Positions 45,339 through 54,886 are shown, counted from the stretch's first letter. The stretch: DNA of 55,053 nt from Pseudoalteromonas shioyasakiensis (GCF_022398475.1 NZ_JAKEVM010000012.1:1-55053); one strand, 5' to 3'. Translations and numbers: made by a program. The notes: generated by a model not told the origin, from the sequence alone.

Positions 45339-47012
45339 TTATGCATGTGCGCTAATAAGCTCTTTGGCATTCGCTCTTGCCATTTTACTGATATTGTCAC
45401 CAGCGAGTAGTCGGGCAATTTCATCGATACGACCATCTTTTGAAAGTTTATTCATTTGCGTAAAGGTTTCGCCGTTTGCAATTTCTTTGGCTACAAAAAA
45501 TTGCTGATGTCCAGAGCTTGCAACTTGTGGCAAGTGAGTTACACAAATAACTTGGGTCGATTTACCTAGCTGGCGTAATAGCTTGCCGACTGCAGAGGCG
45601 GTAGGGCCTGAAATACCCACATCAACTTCATCGAAAATGAGGGTCGGGGTAGTAACTCGCTGAGCAATAATGACCTGAATAGCTAAACTAATGCGAGATA
45701 ATTCACCACCAGAGGCCACTTTAGATAGTGCTTGTAGCGGTTGACCTGGGTTGGTCGATACTAAAAACGACACAGTATCAAAACCCATTGCACTTGGTGC
45801 TTTATCGCTAGCTTGTTGAATATCAATAGCAAACTTGCCGTTTTCCATCGATAAATTTGCCATGCTATCACTAATTAACTGATTAAGCGTATCTGCATAA
45901 CTATGGCGGCTTTCACTTAATAGTTGAGCTGCTTGTTTGTATTGCTCAAGGGCATCGCTGATTTCGCTTTCAAGTGCCACAAGGCGGTCGCTGTTATAAC
46001 TAATTGATGCTAATTCTTCAGAGATTGACTGGTGAAACTCAACAAGCTCTTCTGGCTTTATGTGATGTTTACGGGCAAGATCCATAGCACCTGTTAAACG
46101 AGTTTCAACTTCGTCTAAGCGTGCTGGGTCTAAGTCGGTAACATCAACATAGCTGCGTATCTCGCGGCTTGCTTCTTCAACTTGAACGGCAGCTTCACTC
46201 AGTAGTGATGCTATGCTAGATAAGCTCTCATCGTAGCTTGCTAGTTCTGCAAATTGTTGAGCACTATGTTGCAATAATGAACACGCACTTTGCTCATCAC
46301 TTTCGTATAAGTGTTGTAGCTCACGTTGGCATGACTCTAAAATAGTCTGGCTATGGCTTAGTTTATGATGCTCAGCTTCAATCTCTTCAAATTCACCCGG
46401 TTGCAGAGCAAATTCATCAAGTTCGGCTACTTGATACTCAAGTAATTGCTTTTGAGCTGCCTGTTGCTGCTGTTGTTGTTCAAGCTGGTTAAATTCTTTG
46501 AGTAAGGCTTGGTAGGCTTTAAAGCGTTCTTTAACATCAGCTAATAACTGATTATGGCCAGCATAGGCATCAAGCAGATGTAGCTGGTGTTCAGCTTTTA
46601 ATAAATGCTGATGGGCATGTTGGCCGTGAATAGAAATTAAGTACTGACCTAACTCTTTTAACTGTGCAGCGGTAACTGAGCTGCCATTAATATAGCTTTT
46701 GCTACGTCCATTTTTGCAAATAACACGGCGTAGTAAACATTCGCCTTCGTTGTTTGAGAGTAAATGTTGCTCTAAAAAGTGTTGGGCAAGAGGGAGTTGG
46801 CTAATATCAAATTGTGCGCATATTTCTGCACGATCAGTACCAGGGCGAACGGCACCAGCATCAGCGCGTTCACCTAAACATAAAGAGAGGGCATCAATTG
46901 CAATTGATTTACCCGCACCTGTTTCACCTGTAATGGCTGTCATACCATTGTGCCACTCAGTACTTAAATTACTTACAATGGCAAAGTTTTTAATTTCTAA
47001 CCCGATTAACAT
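45339..47012 (-). CDS. recN: DNA repair protein RecN
   Basis: The 557-residue SMC-like ATPase of double-strand break repair has Walker A (GETGAGKSIAIDAL, about 31-44), long coiled coils in the middle (about 150-380, with a Gln-rich stretch near 180), the signature VASGGELSRISLA and Walker B TLIFDEVDVGISG. Length equals E. coli RecN (553) within a few residues. LexA boxes lie directly upstream, so SOS control is expected. Confidence 0.97.
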   Translation of the reverse strand: MLIGLEIKNFAIVSNLSTEWHNGMTAITGETGAGKSIAIDALSLCLGERADAGAVRPGTDRAEICAQFDISQLPLAQHFLEQHLLSNNEGECLLRRVICKNGRSKSYINGSSVTAAQLKELGQYLISIHGQHAHQHLLKAEHQLHLLDAYAGHNQLLADVKERFKAYQALLKEFNQLEQQQQQQAAQKQLLEYQVAELDEFALQPGEFEEIEAEHHKLSHSQTILESCQRELQHLYESDEQSACSLLQHSAQQFAELASYDESLSSIASLLSEAAVQVEEASREIRSYVDVTDLDPARLDEVETRLTGAMDLARKHHIKPEELVEFHQSISEELASISYNSDRLVALESEISDALEQYKQAAQLLSESRHSYADTLNQLISDSMANLSMENGKFAIDIQQASDKAPSAMGFDTVSFLVSTNPGQPLQALSKVASGGELSRISLAIQVIIAQRVTTPTLIFDEVDVGISGPTASAVGKLLRQLGKSTQVICVTHLPQVASSGHQQFFVAKEIANGETFTQMNKLSKDGRIDEIARLLAGDNISKMARANAKELISAHA

Positions 47013-47013
47013 A

Positions 47014-47053
47014 CTGTTTATCCATCCAGCTAACTAACTGTTAATTTATACAG
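47014..47053 (-). promoter_or_regulatory. LexA (SOS) boxes upstream of recN
   Basis: CTGT-TAATTTAT-ACAG at 47038-47053 fits the LexA consensus CTGT-N8-ACAG perfectly. A second, imperfect box CTGT-TTATCCAT-CCAG lies at 47014-47029, directly before the ATG and over the ribosome site. E. coli recN also has more than one box. Confidence 0.88.
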
Positions 47054-47080
47054 TGTTTTCGGGTTTTGCAAATTAAATTT

Positions 47081-47644
47081 TTAAGCTTTGCTTAATTCTG
47101 ACAATTGATTTTCTGGTGTGGAATCGTCTGACGCTTGTGTGCTCTGGGCTGACGGCTGATCGTCTTGTAAATCGGCGGGGGGCTGATATTTAATTACTTC
47201 AATCAGTGATGGAAGGGACTCTTGGTAAAACGCTTTGTTATATTCAATACCATTATAAGGTAATTCAGCCATGAAATACTGTAATCTGTCTGCAAGCTGA
47301 TCAATCTGTTCTGGGCTTTGTGCTTTACTGGCTTCCATAATTATTGTGTTGAGCAGTAAATCACTAACGTATTCAAGATATGTGAGGTTTTCTTCGTTAT
47401 GGGCTTGTACAACAAAGTAATTGCTAGTGATCATGCTCAAACGCGAGATGTTCTTCGGACGAATAATTTTACTCTCGCTGAAATCAATTAACTTATCTTT
47501 AAAATCATTATTGATTTCTTTAACTCGTTGATTAAAACGTTTTTTTTCAGCTTCAATAGCCTTGCGACGGTTGCTCTCAACCATCCAGTAACAACCTAGC
47601 AAGGTGATCAGTAATAACAGAGCAAGAAAAACGATATAGCTCAT
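47081..47644 (-). CDS. Hypothetical membrane-anchored protein
   Basis: The 187-residue protein has an N-terminal membrane helix (about 2-22, ending in GCYW), a charged coiled coil (about 25-58), a globular helical middle and a Ser/Gln/Asp-rich, probably disordered, tail (about 155-187). It lies between nadK and recN on the same strand with a 94-base gap to nadK and a 68-base gap to recN. I do not recognise the family. Topology suggests a cytoplasmic body anchored in the inner membrane. Confidence 0.6.
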   Translation of the reverse strand: MSYIVFLALLLLITLLGCYWMVESNRRKAIEAEKKRFNQRVKEINNDFKDKLIDFSESKIIRPKNISRLSMITSNYFVVQAHNEENLTYLEYVSDLLLNTIIMEASKAQSPEQIDQLADRLQYFMAELPYNGIEYNKAFYQESLPSLIEVIKYQPPADLQDDQPSAQSTQASDDSTPENQLSELSKA

Positions 47645-47738
47645 TTCGCCTTAGAATCCTTAAAAAAGTACAGCATTAAGTTTGATTATTTTGCGCTATT
47701 CAATGTGCCTTGGCAATCAATTGAGATAAAAAAGCCGC

Positions 47739-48623
47739 TTAAAATAAACGGCTTCCCCAGTTTAATTTTTTTCTTAATACATTGTAGTAAGAGTATTCTT
47801 TAGGGTGGATCAAGCGCAGACGCTTATCTGCTTTTTTTATCACCACTTCATCGCCAGGTAATACAGCTAAAACCACATGGCTGTCACAACTGACTTGCAA
47901 GCTATCAGTATTTTCAAGACTGAGCTTTAAACGCACTTCGTTATCAGCATCAACCACAAGAGGGCGGCTTGATAATGTGTGCGGGAACATAGGCACAAGT
48001 GAAATCGCATTAAGCTCTGGCGTCAAAATCGGCCCGCCACCAGATAATGAATAAGCAGTTGAGCCTGTAGGTGTTGAAACAATTAAACCGTCTGAGCGTT
48101 GCGAGAATACAAAATCGTTGTTAATAAAGGCCTCAAACTCAATCATATGAGCAACTTTATCGGCATGAAGTACTGCTTCATTCACTGCCAAGTTTGCACT
48201 TTTGAGTTCGGCATGGCGATATACTTCAACTTCAAGCAAGAAGCGTTTTTCTTCGAGGAACTGGCCACTTAATACTTGTTCAAGGCTGGCTTCGAAACCT
48301 TCTGGGTTTAAATCAGTTAAAAAGCCTAAATTACCACGGTTTACACCAATTACGGCAACATCAAAACGCGCTAAAACTCGAGCTGCGCCAAGCATATTGC
48401 CATCACCGCCGACGACTATGGCTAAGTCTGCACGTTCACCTAAATCTACCAATTTAACAAGGTTTTCTCGAGGAAGGTCTTCAAGTTGGCGGCCGGTGCG
48501 CTGTTCTACTAGCACTTCAAAACCCAAGGCTCGCAAAAATGTGTGCAGGCGAGCAAGTGTGGCAGCTGCTCCGCTGTGATTAGGTTTGCCAATTAAACCT
48601 ATGGTTTTAAACGGTGAATCCAT
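47739..48623 (-). CDS. nadK: NAD kinase
   Basis: The 294-residue enzyme phosphorylates NAD to NADP. The catalytic GGDGN motif is at 72-76 with Asp74, the NE/D motif and the glycine-rich [14 protein letters not shown] segment are present, and length matches E. coli NadK (292). It is divergent from the HrcA-like gene. The nadK/recN/grpE neighbourhood is common in gammaproteobacteria. Confidence 0.97.
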   Translation of the reverse strand: MDSPFKTIGLIGKPNHSGAAATLARLHTFLRALGFEVLVEQRTGRQLEDLPRENLVKLVDLGERADLAIVVGGDGNMLGAARVLARFDVAVIGVNRGNLGFLTDLNPEGFEASLEQVLSGQFLEEKRFLLEVEVYRHAELKSANLAVNEAVLHADKVAHMIEFEAFINNDFVFSQRSDGLIVSTPTGSTAYSLSGGGPILTPELNAISLVPMFPHTLSSRPLVVDADNEVRLKLSLENTDSLQVSCDSHVVLAVLPGDEVVIKKADKRLRLIHPKEYSYYNVLRKKLNWGSRLF

Positions 48624-48685
48624 GTTATTTGCACTTAAACTTTCATATCGCTAGATTACATTAAAAACTAATGCTTTGAAAATAA

Positions 48686-48713
48686 CTTGAAATAAACTTG
48701 CTGCGCCCAAATA
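48686..48713 (+). promoter_or_regulatory. Weak sigma-32-like promoter upstream of the HrcA-like gene
   Basis: CTTGAAA (48686-48692) and CCCAAATA (48706-48713) are separated by 13 bases. The -35 is perfect; the -10 departs from CCCCATNT. The same 13-base spacing is found at htpG and grpE. Confidence 0.45.
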
Positions 48714-48743
48714 TCCACTGGCAAGTACCAAGATGTATTAATT

Positions 48744-49688
48744 ATGAAATTAAATCCGCGTGACCAACAAATTTTTTCAGCTGTAATGAGCCTTTACTGT
48801 AACGGTGAAGGTCAGCCTGTTGCCTCTACCCGTATTGCCAAGCAAAAAGGCATGGCGGTATGTTCAGCTACTGTGCGCAATGCAATGGCTCGGCTAGAAA
48901 AAGTGGGCTTACTCTATTCGCCACATACTTCTGCTGGCCGCGTACCTACCAATGCCGGGTTTGATTATTGGCTTACTGAGTTTTTTGCTCTGCCTGAAAT
49001 TGCAACATATTGGCAGCCCGAGCAAGCACAATTAGTTGAGCTCGCCCATGGTTTGAGTCAGCGCTATAAAGTGTGCTGTTGTGTGGGCTTACCTCAAGTC
49101 AGCTCTCAGCTGGTCTTTCGAGTAGAGGTGCTTGATTTTGATGGTAGTAATTGGCTTATTCTACTCATCGATAGAGCAGGGCAAAGCCATAACATTTGCA
49201 TTACCAAACCTGAAGATTCATCTGATGCCGTTCGTTACCAGTTTGCTACTTGGCTTAATACGGTGTTTAGCCAGCAAACCTTAATGGAAGGCTTATATCG
49301 AATGCAAGCAATGGCAGCCACTGCACCACATAATTGCCATGACTCTTTAACACAATGGACTCGGCAATTAAGTCAAAAACTCGGTTCAGATAACAGCATT
49401 GTGGTAGGTGAAAATTACCTTTACCGCCAAGTTGATTGCCAAACCAGTTTAAACATTGGTGTATCGTTTTTAAATTTTGTTGAAGATAAACTCGCATTTA
49501 AAAATGGGTTATCAGTGTTAAACACAGAACAATTGCCATTTACAGACTGTAATGAGTTGATGGTGATCAGCGTTCCTTATTTTAATAACCATGAATACCA
49601 GAGCCGATTTTGTGTAATTTGTCCAAAATCAGCGCAAATAGAAGCAATCATCCAAGAATTTAAGTTAATCGGCTCATCAGCCTCTTGA
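48744..49688 (+). CDS. HrcA-like transcriptional regulator
   Basis: The 314-residue protein has an HrcA-type winged-helix N-terminus: LNPRDQQIFSAVMSLY, then ATVRNAMARLEKVGLLYSPH and TSAGRVPTNAGFDYWL, the last being the strongest HrcA hallmark. The C-terminal part (about 100-314) is diverged from typical HrcA. HrcA represses groE and dnaK operons through CIRCE in many bacteria, but most gammaproteobacteria lack it. No CIRCE element (TTAGCACTC-N9-GAGTGCTAA) was seen in this window. The gene sits 58 bases before grpE and has a sigma-32-like promoter, so a heat-shock role is likely. Confidence 0.8.
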   Translation: MKLNPRDQQIFSAVMSLYCNGEGQPVASTRIAKQKGMAVCSATVRNAMARLEKVGLLYSPHTSAGRVPTNAGFDYWLTEFFALPEIATYWQPEQAQLVELAHGLSQRYKVCCCVGLPQVSSQLVFRVEVLDFDGSNWLILLIDRAGQSHNICITKPEDSSDAVRYQFATWLNTVFSQQTLMEGLYRMQAMAATAPHNCHDSLTQWTRQLSQKLGSDNSIVVGENYLYRQVDCQTSLNIGVSFLNFVEDKLAFKNGLSVLNTEQLPFTDCNELMVISVPYFNNHEYQSRFCVICPKSAQIEAIIQEFKLIGSSAS

Positions 49689-49711
49689 ATCTTTTAATTC
49701 AATCCCCATAA
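49684..49711 (+). promoter_or_regulatory. Sigma-32 promoter of grpE
   Basis: CTTGAAT (49684-49690) and CCCCATAA (49704-49711) with a 13-base spacer closely match the RpoH consensus. The -35 overlaps the stop codon of the HrcA-like gene, and the -10 lies 35 bases before the grpE start. Confidence 0.82.
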
Positions 49712-49746
49712 TTACCGCAGTTGTAAAGAATTGGAGCATGTAAGCT

Positions 49747-50355
49747 ATGTCTGAGCAGACAAAATCACCAGAGCAAGAAGTTGAACTAAACGAAGAATTT
49801 GAACAAATGCAAGCTGAAGTAGAAGCTGCAGAAAAAGCGGCTGAACAAGTTGACGGCGAAGAAATGAGCCCTGAAGCTGAAATCGCACTACTACACAGCG
49901 AATTAGAAGCGGCTAAACAAACGATCAACGATCAAAAAGACAGTGTTGTTCGTGCTGCTGCAGATGTTGAGAACATGCGTCGTCGTGCCGCTCAAGATGT
50001 AGAAAAAGCGCATAAGTTTGCACTTGAAAAGTTTGCTAACGAATTACTACCTGTTATCGATAACCTAGAGCGTGCGATTGAGTTTTCTGATAATGAAAAT
50101 GAGCAGCTTAAGCCTGTGCTTGAAGGTATCGAAATGACTGTTAAGAGCTTTAATGATGCGGTATCAAAATTCGGTGTTGAAATTGTTAACCCACAGGGTG
50201 AACAATTTAACCCTGAATTCCATCAAGCAATGTCAATTCAGCCAAGCAATGATGTAGCGCCAAATACTGTTCTTGCAGTAATGCAAAAAGGTTATACATT
50301 AAATGGCCGTTTATTACGCCCTGCAATGGTTATGGTATCGAAAGAAGCTGAATAA
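49747..50355 (+). CDS. grpE: Nucleotide exchange factor GrpE
   Basis: The 202-residue co-chaperone releases ADP from DnaK. It has an acidic, Glu-rich N-terminal tail, a long coiled coil (about 40-90, [22 protein letters not shown]) and the C-terminal beta domain ([26 protein letters not shown]). GGAG is ten bases upstream of the ATG; a stray ATG-TAA pair lies between them at 49738-49743. Its sigma-32 promoter and the adjacent HrcA-like gene place it in the heat-shock response. dnaK is not in this window. Confidence 0.97.
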   Translation: MSEQTKSPEQEVELNEEFEQMQAEVEAAEKAAEQVDGEEMSPEAEIALLHSELEAAKQTINDQKDSVVRAAADVENMRRRAAQDVEKAHKFALEKFANELLPVIDNLERAIEFSDNENEQLKPVLEGIEMTVKSFNDAVSKFGVEIVNPQGEQFNPEFHQAMSIQPSNDVAPNTVLAVMQKGYTLNGRLLRPAMVMVSKEAE

Positions 50356-50370
50356 GCTTTAAAGAGATAT

Positions 50371-50402
50371 AAAAAATGCCTGTTAATTACAGGCATTTTT
50401 TT
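50371..50402. terminator. Bidirectional terminator between grpE and the Bcr/CflA gene
   Basis: Arms AAAATGCCTGT and ACAGGCATTTT with loop TAATT have A and T runs on both sides, so transcription from both convergent genes can stop here. Confidence 0.92.
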
Positions 50403-50422
50403 ATTACAATTGTGTTCAATAT

Positions 50423-51613
50423 TTAAGTCGATTGGTATCGTTTTCGATGCCAAAGCTGTACAAGTAAGATCAGTATCAGTGCGCTGAACATCATAGCAGA
50501 AAATGGAATCGCACTTTGTGGGTGAACAAAAGCAAGGATAGGCCCAACTAAAGCGCCACTGCCGAATCTCAGGGTACCAATAACAGCTGTTGCAGTGCCT
50601 GACTTTTCCTCAAATTGCATCAGTATTAATGAGTCTGCATTACTCGCGACAATACCCAAGCTCATCATCAGTGGTGCGATGGTGGCAACGATAAAATACA
50701 GCGATAAATGCATCACACTGAATAACAACAATGCCCCGCCAGACACAAAGCCAATACCTAGCCCAATAAATAACAGTTTACGAGAACCCAAGCGCGGCAC
50801 TAAACGTGTATTCATAAAGTTACCGAACATTAAAGCCAGCACGTTAAAGGCGAATAACACACCGAACAATTGCTCATCTACTTTGAAGAAATCGAGATAT
50901 ACATAAGGTACCGATGTTAAAAAGCAAAAGAATGCGAATGAGGCAAACATTGAACTGGCAATATCGGCAAGGGCACTACGACGAGAAAATACCGTTTTAT
51001 AACTATTAAAGAACAGTGCCAAACCACGTTGCTGACTCTTAAAGATTGGAATATCGATTAAATGAATTTGCACCAAAGCTAAAATGGCAAAACTATAAGC
51101 AGCTAATGCGATGAAAATGACCTGCCATGTCGAAATTCCCATGATTAATGAGCCTAGAGTAGGGGCAATTAACGGGGCAACCATCATAATCATCGAGACA
51201 TAAGACATGCCCTTGGCGGTGTTCTCTCGGTAAATGTGGCGAATAATACCCGGCACTACGACGGTTGCAGCAGCGCCAGTGAATGCTTGCACGGCTCTTA
51301 AAGACCAAAATAATTCGATGTTGGTACAAAATGCCAGTGCTAATGAGATGATGCCAAATAGCGCTAAACCCACCTTAGCGAGTAATCGCCTACCAAGCTC
51401 ATCGGCTATCGGGCCAAAGAACAACATACCCAGGGCATAACCCGCCAAATAAATACTGAGCGAGATTTGCACATTTGGCATGGTAGTTTGTAAGTCGTTG
51501 GCAATCACCAACATCGCCGGTAAATATAAATCAATTGCTAAAGGCGTAATTGCGACAATACTTGCCAGTAAAGGTAATAAAATGCGTTTATTTAAAGTCT
51601 CAGGGGAAGGCAT
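50423..51613 (-). CDS. Bcr/CflA-family drug efflux transporter (MFS)
   Basis: The 396-residue protein has about 12 membrane helices. The first helix leads to TPLAIDLYLPAMLVIA, typical for DHA1-type Bcr/CflA pumps, and the motif GPIADELGRRLL (motif A) lies between helices 2 and 3. It probably exports drugs or small metabolites by proton antiport. It is a single gene, convergent with grpE and divergent from the M48 lipoprotein gene. Confidence 0.92.
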   Translation of the reverse strand: MPSPETLNKRILLPLLASIVAITPLAIDLYLPAMLVIANDLQTTMPNVQISLSIYLAGYALGMLFFGPIADELGRRLLAKVGLALFGIISLALAFCTNIELFWSLRAVQAFTGAAATVVVPGIIRHIYRENTAKGMSYVSMIMMVAPLIAPTLGSLIMGISTWQVIFIALAAYSFAILALVQIHLIDIPIFKSQQRGLALFFNSYKTVFSRRSALADIASSMFASFAFFCFLTSVPYVYLDFFKVDEQLFGVLFAFNVLALMFGNFMNTRLVPRLGSRKLLFIGLGIGFVSGGALLLFSVMHLSLYFIVATIAPLMMSLGIVASNADSLILMQFEEKSGTATAVIGTLRFGSGALVGPILAFVHPQSAIPFSAMMFSALILILLVQLWHRKRYQST

Positions 51614-51805
51614 TGTTTACTCATTCATCAAACATTAGGTCACTATTGTAGCAGTGTGAGTTACTGTGGTGAACTTAGTTTGCCTGCTAAGTAAAAGAAT
51701 TAACTAAATGATAACAACTGAGCGGGTGATTGTTCATTTTCATATAAAATTAATCAATGCTTTGCTATATTAGCCACAATTACACTAAGTATTTGAAGGA
51801 CTAGT

Positions 51806-52603
51806 ATGAAAAAGTTAATCATGGCAGTGTTAGCCACCGCTGTTTTAGCTGGCTGTAAAACCTCTCCAACAGGGCGTACACAAATCGCACTTTATTCAGA
51901 CCAACAAATGAGCCAAATGGGTCAAGCAAGCTTTGCTGAAATGAAAAAAACACAGCCTGTTAATACCGACCCTGGCGTCAATGCTTATGTGAAATGTATT
52001 GCCGATGATGTTATTGCCGTTTTACCTAATGAGTATGCAAAGCAGTCTTGGGAAGTTGTTGTGTTTGAAGAAGACTCAGCAAACGCATTTGCATTACCGG
52101 GGGGTTATATTGGCGTTCATACAGGTTTATTAAAAGTTGCTGTAAATCAAGACCAACTGGCAACGGTACTAGGTCACGAGGTTGCACACGTTATTGCTGA
52201 GCATTCTAATGAACGTGTATCACAAAATGCATTGTTACAAACAGGTCTGCAAGTTGGTGGTGCAGCACTTGATATGGGGAATGTGCAATATCGCGGCGAA
52301 ATAATGCAAGCCTTAGGCTTAGGCGCACAGTATGGTGTTGTTTTGCCATTTAGCCGCTCACATGAATCAGAAGCAGATATTGTTGGCTTAGATTTAATGG
52401 CAAAAGCAGGGTTTAACCCAGAGCAATCAGTGTCGCTTTGGCAAAATATGAGTGCAGCTGGTAGTAGCGGTACCCCAGAGTTTATGTCGACTCACCCTGC
52501 ACCAGGTAACCGTATTAAAGAGCTACAAAAGCATATGTCGGACGCATTAAAAGCCCAACAAGCCGCTAAAGCAAAAGGCAAAACACCACAGTGTAAACTG
52601 TAA
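51806..52603 (+). CDS. M48-family metalloprotease lipoprotein
   Basis: The 265-residue protein has a lipobox LAGC (Cys17), the zinc-binding HEVAH (124-128) and the third ligand Glu189 in the ESEAD motif that is usual in M48 enzymes. It lacks a TPR extension, so it is closer to LoiP than to BepA, though not orthologous by eye. Such proteases act on outer-membrane or periplasmic proteins and support envelope quality control. Lys at +2 of the mature protein does not signal inner-membrane retention. Monocistronic, with a terminator after it. Confidence 0.92.
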   Translation: MKKLIMAVLATAVLAGCKTSPTGRTQIALYSDQQMSQMGQASFAEMKKTQPVNTDPGVNAYVKCIADDVIAVLPNEYAKQSWEVVVFEEDSANAFALPGGYIGVHTGLLKVAVNQDQLATVLGHEVAHVIAEHSNERVSQNALLQTGLQVGGAALDMGNVQYRGEIMQALGLGAQYGVVLPFSRSHESEADIVGLDLMAKAGFNPEQSVSLWQNMSAAGSSGTPEFMSTHPAPGNRIKELQKHMSDALKAQQAAKAKGKTPQCKL

Positions 52604-52621
52604 AGAGTATCTATAGAAATT

Positions 52622-52662
52622 AAAAAGCCTGTACTCAGTGATGACTACAGGCTTTAATTTTT
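52622..52662 (+). terminator. Terminator after the M48 gene
   Basis: Ten-base arms AAAGCCTGTA and TACAGGCTTT with a 12-base loop are followed by AATTTTT. It lies 20 bases after the M48 gene stop, between two convergent genes. Confidence 0.8.
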
Positions 52663-52697
52663 CAGCTTTCAGCTTTCAGCTTTCAGCTTTCAGCTTA
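52661..52697. repeat. Heptanucleotide tandem repeat (5 copies) at the 3' end of the Tsx-like gene
   Basis: CAGCTTT-type units begin at 52663, 52670, 52677, 52684 and 52691 and end directly at the stop codon of the channel gene on the minus strand. Copies are identical except the last base of the fifth. This is a simple-sequence repeat that can change length by slippage, here in the 3' untranslated part. Confidence 0.93.
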
Positions 52698-53480
52698 TTA
52701 GAACGTCCACTCAACGTGAAGTTGTGGTACTGACTCAGTTGTGTCTGTACCTAGCTTGTTGTGCCAATATTGCCATTCAAGGCCTAGCAGTAGAGTATTT
52801 TCTTTCATGCTCATTGCGTGACCTAAATCCCAGGTGATGATTGGCTGCGCTAAAATCCATGCTTTAACGTCTTCACCAAATTCATTTTCACGCTCTGCAA
52901 TATATTCAACATGGCCTGTTACGTTGAACTTTTGTGAGCCAATAGTGAATGGGTAGCCCCAAGCAACATCAATCATCCAGCTGTTTGTTTCAGTTGGTGC
53001 ACCACCGCGTGCTACGCCTTCACTGTCATCGATGTAAGCGGTAAATAAAGTAGATAAAAAGCTAAAGCCCGGTGCTTGCCAGCTAAGCTTTACACCAGGT
53101 AAATACTTAAGAACTTTCGAGTCACCTGCGGCATTAAAACCTGCCGTTAAACCCACATCAGCAATTGCGCCGTATGAAAAATCACTGCCAGAGATTTTTG
53201 ATAAGCTAAATGTTGAATACCACTCGCCGTAAAAGTCTTTATCTTGATAGCCATCTTGACGGTCGTCATTGCTGTAATCAATAAAAAAGAAATTGTCGCC
53301 ATAGTCATAACCAGAGGCATGCTGTAGTGATACAACTGTGGTATTTGACTTAGTTAATGAAAACGGGTTTTTGTGTTCACCGTTATTAACGTGTAATTGC
53401 GTAGAGCTCCAATTAGCGGCATAGCTCGAAGTACTTACTGCACAAAGCGCAGCAACAGAAAGGATCTTTTTCAAGTTCAT
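52698..53480 (-). CDS. Nucleoside-specific channel-forming outer-membrane protein (Tsx/OmpK family)
   Basis: The 260-residue protein has a signal peptide (about 1-21, ending SSYA-A) and alternating beta-strand patterns rich in Trp, Tyr and Gly, and it ends in HVEWTF with the C-terminal Phe needed for outer-membrane assembly. Start WSSTQLHVNNGE and GDNFFFIDYSNDD resemble the Tsx/OmpK family. Such channels pass nucleosides and serve as phage receptors. The NhaC-type gene lies 92 bases further on the same strand. Confidence 0.87.
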   Translation of the reverse strand: MNLKKILSVAALCAVSTSSYAANWSSTQLHVNNGEHKNPFSLTKSNTTVVSLQHASGYDYGDNFFFIDYSNDDRQDGYQDKDFYGEWYSTFSLSKISGSDFSYGAIADVGLTAGFNAAGDSKVLKYLPGVKLSWQAPGFSFLSTLFTAYIDDSEGVARGGAPTETNSWMIDVAWGYPFTIGSQKFNVTGHVEYIAERENEFGEDVKAWILAQPIITWDLGHAMSMKENTLLLGLEWQYWHNKLGTDTTESVPQLHVEWTF

Positions 53481-53572
53481 ATCTCAATATTGATGGTGTA
53501 AAGGGGGATACAAAGGTTGGATTATAGCAGATACGCCCATATTTGGGCGTATCTTGAGAAAAATTATTTAAC

Positions 53573-54886
53573 TTATGCTTTATTTCTGCGTAAGCAAATT
53601 ACTGCAACGGCAGTAAAGGCAAGAATAAAGCAGTAGTAAGAAGAGGTAGAGACTTCCCATGGGCTAATTTTGAATGTTGCGCCGAGTAGAAGTGCTTGTG
53701 CGCCATACGGCAATGAGCCTTGCGTAACACAAGCAAAAATATCAAGTAAGCTTGCTGAACGCTTGCCTGTAATTTCGCCATCATCTGCTAATTTTTTAGC
53801 AATTGGGCCTGCAACAATAATAGATACGGTATTATTGGCAATACATAAGTTACTAGTCATAACCAGTGCAGCAATACCTAATTGATCTGCTACTTTACGG
53901 TGCCATTTTGCAATGATTTTTGTAATTGCCTGAATTTTGTTAGCAATATAATCAAGACCGCCATTAATACGGATAAACTCTGAAAGACCGCCAATAAACA
54001 TCGATAGCAAGAAAATTTCCTGCATATCAGTAAAGCCTTTATAAACATCTTTTACAAAGCTTGCACCTTCATAGCTGCCAGTAAAGCCCATAAGTGCAGC
54101 GAAGATTATACCGCTAAACAGCACCACGAATACGTTAAAGCCCATTACCGCGAGCACTAAGATAAAGGCATAAGGTAATACTAGTAAGATATCGAAGTCT
54201 TGTGTCTCTACAGCTTCTGCTGCAGGCGTTAAGAAGAATAACAAGCCGATAGTTAATGCCGCAGCAGGTAAGGCGATTTTTAAGTTCTCACGAAATTTAT
54301 CTTTCATTTCACAGCCTTGCGTGCGGGTTGCAGCAATAGTTGTGTCAGAGATGATTGATAAGTTATCACCAAACATGGCACCTGATACAATCGTGCCTGC
54401 CATCAGAGATGGATCAATGCCTGTTTTTTGGGCGACGGCATAAGCAATCGGGCCAATCGCACCGATAGTACCCATTGAAGTACCCATCGCAGTCGACACT
54501 ACCGCAGCAATTAAAAAGAACCCTGGTAGTAACAGAGCAGGTGGAATAAGTGATAAACCGGCATTAACTACGGCATCAACACCACCGGTCGCACCAGCAA
54601 CCGCAGAAAACGCACCTGCCAGCAGATAAATCAAACACATAGTGATAATGTTGCTGTGGCCAGCACCTTTAATAAAGGTTTCAACACTGTGGTTGATGGT
54701 ATTTTTATTTAAAATAAACGCCAGCATGATGGCTGGCAAAATTGCAACAGGAGCAGGCAATTGATAGAAGGCGTAATCGACACCTTGAGACTGTAAGTAT
54801 AAGCCAGCGCCTAAAAATAAGCCGACAAACACCAAAAGCGGCAGCAAAGAAAGTTTTGCTTTTGTTTTATTAAATGATGGCTGCAT
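53573..54886 (-). CDS. NhaC-family Na+/H+ antiporter
   Basis: The 437-residue protein has about 11 membrane helices and NhaC-type blocks such as GATGGVDAVVNAG, TAMGTSMGTIGAIGPIAYAVAQ and SGAMFGDNLSIISDTTIAATRTQGCEM. Starts are possible at 54925, 54889 and 54886; AGGA lies five bases before the ATG at 54886 (MQPSFNKTK), which I prefer. NhaC members exchange sodium for protons, though some relatives carry organic acids or other substrates. It lies just upstream of the nucleoside channel gene on the same strand, and the pair may be co-transcribed. Confidence 0.88.
   Translation of the reverse strand: MQPSFNKTKAKLSLLPLLVFVGLFLGAGLYLQSQGVDYAFYQLPAPVAILPAIMLAFILNKNTINHSVETFIKGAGHSNIITMCLIYLLAGAFSAVAGATGGVDAVVNAGLSLIPPALLLPGFFLIAAVVSTAMGTSMGTIGAIGPIAYAVAQKTGIDPSLMAGTIVSGAMFGDNLSIISDTTIAATRTQGCEMKDKFRENLKIALPAAALTIGLLFFLTPAAEAVETQDFDILLVLPYAFILVLAVMGFNVFVVLFSGIIFAALMGFTGSYEGASFVKDVYKGFTDMQEIFLLSMFIGGLSEFIRINGGLDYIANKIQAITKIIAKWHRKVADQLGIAALVMTSNLCIANNTVSIIVAGPIAKKLADDGEITGKRSASLLDIFACVTQGSLPYGAQALLLGATFKISPWEVSTSSYYCFILAFTAVAVICLRRNKA

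Noticed and set aside
49738..49743. ATG-TAA start-stop pair before grpE as a regulatory minimal frame
   Set aside because: Only two bases separate it from GGAG, too close for efficient initiation, and such pairs are common by chance.
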